Source: Tangfeifania diversioriginum | Lineage (GTDB): Bacteria > Bacteroidota > Bacteroidia > Bacteroidales > Prolixibacteraceae | Direction: 5' to 3' | DNA length: 64,000 nt | Assembly (NCBI RefSeq): GCF_900141875.1 | Contig: NZ_FQZE01000020.1 | Coordinates: 1 to 64,000 of the forward strand | Made by a program: the position numbers and the translations under genes | Notes under the pieces: generated by a model | Told to the model about the DNA's origin: nothing | The model's database searches: none | Seen by the model: the letters and a program-made list of their open reading frames with translations, nothing else | Part shown: piece by piece, positions 61,181 through 64,000 of the stretch | Layout: each line of letters opens with the position of its first letter | How positions within the stretch are numbered: position 1 is the first letter of the stretch

Positions 61181-64000
61181 CTATTCATAAGCTGCTAATC
61201 CTGATATTTCACGCCCCTGGGCTAGTTTTTTTAATTGTGGAACCAGGTCTTCCATTAATGCCAGTTCCTTTTTCCGGCGTTCTTTCCAGCTTAGCTCCAA
61301 AGGTTCTAAGAGGTCGGTGAGTTTTTCACCGTCAAAAATCATCCGGTTCATTATTTTTTCCACAAAACTTTTTAATACTGTTGCCTGCAATCCGTGTTTA
61401 TTAGCGATTGCGGATAATTCCTTGTCGTATTTTTCTACTTTAAAGGTTTCAAAGTTTTGTTTTAGCTCCTCTGCGGTTTGTCCTTTGTTCCAATCCACCT
61501 GGTCGATATAGTCCGTTAAATCTTCCTCCTCTTCCATCAGGTTTGAGTTCGATTTTAGCAAGCTAATCACCTGTGCCTTGGTCATTTTCTGCTTAGACGG
61601 TTTCTTCTGCGTGCTGTCGGCAATCAGGTTCATAATGTAATCGTAATCAATTACCGCAGAGGCAAACAACACAAATTCAAAATCCAGTTGCTGGATATCT
61701 TCCGGTGCATCGTCACCCTCTTTTTCCTGCCTTTTCTTGAATTCTTTGGCGGTTTCCAAATAGGAGCTTTTGAATTCCTGGTAGGTATCTTTTGGCAAAA
61801 TGGATTCGATGGTGGACTGCTGCTCTTCATCCAGATCGGTGTACTGGTCGAGTTGAGTTTTAAGCCGCTGCACTTCTTTAAAGTTCTTTACAAATGCAAT
61901 TTTGGCGGCATCACCACGCAGGTTATACACTTCCTGAGGTTCGTTTACAAGGTTGTGTTCCTGCATAAAATCGCCCAATTCTTCCACCGCTTTTTGGTAT
62001 TGGTCAATCACCACCGGAGCAGGGTCAACCATCCAGATTTCTTTGGCTTTACTGCTGTCCTCACCTGAAAATAAAGTAATAGCCTGGTTTACGGCATCCT
62101 GTTGTGAACGGAAATCCAAAATATTTCCATAGGGTTTCGTGTCATTCAACACCCGGTTGGTGCGCGAAAGCGCTTGTATCAAACCATGATATTTCAGGTT
62201 TTTATCCACATACAAAGTGTTGAGAAATTTGGAGTCAAAACCCGTAAGCAACATATCTACCACAATGGTAAGGTCAATCTTATTTTTATGCGGATAATCC
62301 TTATTACTGTATTTCTGATCTTTGATACGTTTTTGAATATCCTGATAGTAAATATCGAAGTTATTTATATCATGATTGGTGCCATATTGTTTATTGTAAT
62401 CAGCAATAATCTCAATTAATGCCGCTTTCTTTTCTTCAGGATTTTGTTTGTTGTCTTCCAGTTCCTGAGGTAAATCTTCCTGAAGTTGTTTAATGTCTGC
62501 CGCATTTCTCTGATTCCGATAGCTATCGGAACTGTCGCCGTTCTTTGCAATCAATTGGGCAGGAGGAGAAAACACACATGCAATATTGAGTGGTTCAAAT
62601 TCGGGATTTTCTGCTAATTTCTTCTTCTGTACTTCTTTGAAAAGCCGATAATATTCAATAGCATTGTTAATAGAAGCGGTGGCTAACAAAGCATTGAATT
62701 TACGTTGGTTTGTGGCTGCATTATGCTTGTTAATAATGGCCTCAGCTACCGCTTGCTCTGCGATTGCTTCGCCCGGTTTGGCATCCACTGAGCCTTCGCC
62801 CTTGAAGTAGTCGATGTGAAATTTTAGTACGTTTTTATCGTCTATGGCATGGGTAATAGTGTAGGCATGTAATTCCTTTTCAAAAACAGATTCTGTGGTT
62901 TGATATTTTTCAAACTGGTCTTCCCTGAATTTATTGATAGCGTTCTCTTCAAAAATGGGTGTTCCGGTAAAACCAAACAGCTGAGCATTTGGAAAGAACT
63001 CCTTAATTGCTTTATGGTTTTCTCCAAACTGTGAGCGGTGGCATTCGTCAAAAATAAAAACTACCCGTTTAACACTCAATGGCTCCAGCCGCTCTTTAAA
63101 ATTCTTTTTGTACGTACCATCCAAAGCCAATCCCAATTTTTGAATAGTAGTAACAATTACTTTGTCGGCATAATCGGTAGAAAGTAAACGCCTCACCAGT
63201 GTTTCAGTATTGGTGTTTTCTTCTACACTGCCTTCCTGGAATTTATTGAATTCCTCACGGGTTTGACGATCAAGGTCTTTACGGTCAACCACAAACAAAC
63301 ATTTTTCAATGTCAGGATTATCTTTCAGAAGGGTAGAAGCTTTGAAAGATGTCAATGTTTTACCACTCCCGGTAGTGTGCCAGATGTAGCCATTTCCCCG
63401 GTTTTGATGGATGCAATCTACAATCGCCTTAACCGCATAAATTTGGTAGGGACGCATCACAAGTATTTTTTGCTCGCTTTCTACCAGCACCATATACTTG
63501 CTAATCATTTCACCCAAAGTGCATTTCGATAAGAATTTTTTGGTGAATGGTTCAAGGTGGGTGATTTTGTTGTTCTTTTCATCCGCCAGTTTGTAAATCG
63601 GCAAAAACTGTTCATCAGCATTGAATTGAAAATGCTGGTTTTTGTTGTTTGAAAAATAGAAAGTATTACTTCGATTACTGACAATGAACAATTGCATGAA
63701 ACACATTAATGTATTTCCATAGCCATTGCCGGGTTCGTTTTTGTAATCCACAATTTGTTGCATGGCTTTACGTGGTGAGATGTCCAGTTTTTTTAACTCA
63801 ATCTGAACTACCGGCAAGCCGTTAATCAACAAAATGATGTCATAACGCTGATTGCTGTTTTCTGTGTTGATACGCAGCTGACTAACCACTTCATATTCAT
63901 TTTTACACCAGTCTTTAATGTTAACGAGGGTGTAATGTAAAGGAGTTCCATCTTCCCTTTGGAAATATTGCCTTTCACGCAACATTTTTGACGCTACAAA
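61181..64000 (-). CDS. hsdR: Type I restriction endonuclease HsdR (partial)
   Basis: The reading frame is open across the right edge, so the N-terminus (about 100 residues by comparison with the family) is outside. What is visible is about 940 residues. The nuclease core YDIILLINGLPVVQIELKK carries the Asp and Glu-x-Lys of the PD-(D/E)XK site. The translocase motor shows Walker A HTTGSGKTLTSF, DECH in IFDECHRSQFG, and motif III FTGTPIF. The C-terminus ends ISGLAAYE, and its codons are duplicated upstream of the KilA-N gene. HsdR cuts unmodified DNA after ATP-driven translocation. Confidence 0.95.
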   Translation of the reverse strand, partial: FVASKMLRERQYFQREDGTPLHYTLVNIKDWCKNEYEVVSQLRINTENSNQRYDIILLINGLPVVQIELKKLDISPRKAMQQIVDYKNEPGNGYGNTLMCFMQLFIVSNRSNTFYFSNNKNQHFQFNADEQFLPIYKLADEKNNKITHLEPFTKKFLSKCTLGEMISKYMVLVESEQKILVMRPYQIYAVKAIVDCIHQNRGNGYIWHTTGSGKTLTSFKASTLLKDNPDIEKCLFVVDRKDLDRQTREEFNKFQEGSVEENTNTETLVRRLLSTDYADKVIVTTIQKLGLALDGTYKKNFKERLEPLSVKRVVFIFDECHRSQFGENHKAIKEFFPNAQLFGFTGTPIFEENAINKFREDQFEKYQTTESVFEKELHAYTITHAIDDKNVLKFHIDYFKGEGSVDAKPGEAIAEQAVAEAIINKHNAATNQRKFNALLATASINNAIEYYRLFKEVQKKKLAENPEFEPLNIACVFSPPAQLIAKNGDSSDSYRNQRNAADIKQLQEDLPQELEDNKQNPEEKKAALIEIIADYNKQYGTNHDINNFDIYYQDIQKRIKDQKYSNKDYPHKNKIDLTIVVDMLLTGFDSKFLNTLYVDKNLKYHGLIQALSRTNRVLNDTKPYGNILDFRSQQDAVNQAITLFSGEDSSKAKEIWMVDPAPVVIDQYQKAVEELGDFMQEHNLVNEPQEVYNLRGDAAKIAFVKNFKEVQRLKTQLDQYTDLDEEQQSTIESILPKDTYQEFKSSYLETAKEFKKRQEKEGDDAPEDIQQLDFEFVLFASAVIDYDYIMNLIADSTQKKPSKQKMTKAQVISLLKSNSNLMEEEEDLTDYIDQVDWNKGQTAEELKQNFETFKVEKYDKELSAIANKHGLQATVLKSFVEKIMNRMIFDGEKLTDLLEPLELSWKERRKKELALMEDLVPQLKKLAQGREISGLAAYE

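Larger units (their letters stand above)
60552..61184. mobile_element. Putative GxxExxY cassette with 15-bp direct duplication
   Basis: A 633-base unit containing one gene and two palindromic spacers. Its tips are inverted: left TGTCTGAACATGATTTATAA, right end read inward TAGTCTTGAACAGGATTTTT. It is flanked by TCATAAGCTGCTAAT at 60537-60551 and 61185-61199, identical over 15 bases. The right copy is the hsdR 3' end; the left copy spans the KilA-N start. This has the form of a target-site duplication. No transposase is encoded, so the unit would be non-autonomous or use the GxxExxY protein. The mobile nature is an inference. Confidence 0.55.

Overview
The window reads as chromosomal DNA of a Bacteroidota bacterium, most likely a marine or anaerobic member of the Marinilabiliales/Prolixibacteraceae type (inference). 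The evidence is four type IX secretion or gliding genes (gldH, porW/sprE, porX, sprA), a TonB receptor with a DUF4249 lipoprotein, a menaquinone pathway, weak Shine-Dalgarno sites, TAnnTTTG-like -7 boxes, and many palindromic intergenic repeats of kinds common in this phylum. No rRNA, tRNA or CRISPR array was seen.

Layout. 1-1373: decayed IS4-like insertion sequences with a directly repeated end. 1374-4280 (+): ricT-like, gldH, trmB and an alkyltransferase-like gene. 4297-8703 (-): two VOC proteins, an SRPBCC protein and two CPBP proteases around an unknown membrane protein. 8892-16286 (+): mrp, porW/sprE, porX and a first MNT/HEPN toxin-antitoxin pair. 16292-17560 (-): a DUF89 protein and a small unknown. 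17752-26658 (-): trpEGDCFBA with a GIY-YIG gene between trpC and trpF, preceded by a second MNT/HEPN pair. 26746-35731: envelope genes (TonB receptor, DUF4249, beta-barrel, lipoproteins, an HExxH protein). 36466-44747 (-): menE, menC, menA, menB, menD, menF and a hotdog thioesterase. 44792-55495 (-): sprA, ruvA, pdxA and leucyl aminopeptidase. 55696-64000 (-): a type I restriction-modification locus with KilA-N, ORF6N and two GxxExxY genes; hsdR runs off the window.

The most striking observation is upstream of trpE. Two separate tryptophan leader peptides, each followed by a terminator hairpin, bracket the second MNT/HEPN module. Leader 1 (26560-26613) encodes MIKNINTIWLPWWGLLT and has a perfect 7-nt antiterminator match. 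Leader 2 (25778-25846) has three consecutive Trp codons, and its ATG overlaps the hepT stop codon. The toxin-antitoxin pair therefore appears to be a tryptophan-responsive part of the trp transcript.

A second theme is single small nuclease-like genes embedded in palindromic repeats. The GIY-YIG gene in the trp operon lies between the two separated arms of a palindrome. The GxxExxY gene between hsdR and the KilA-N gene lies between two palindromic spacers, and the whole cassette is flanked by a 15-bp direct duplication of the hsdR 3' end. Both look like small mobile cassettes. One palindrome also supplies the last 12 codons of trpC.
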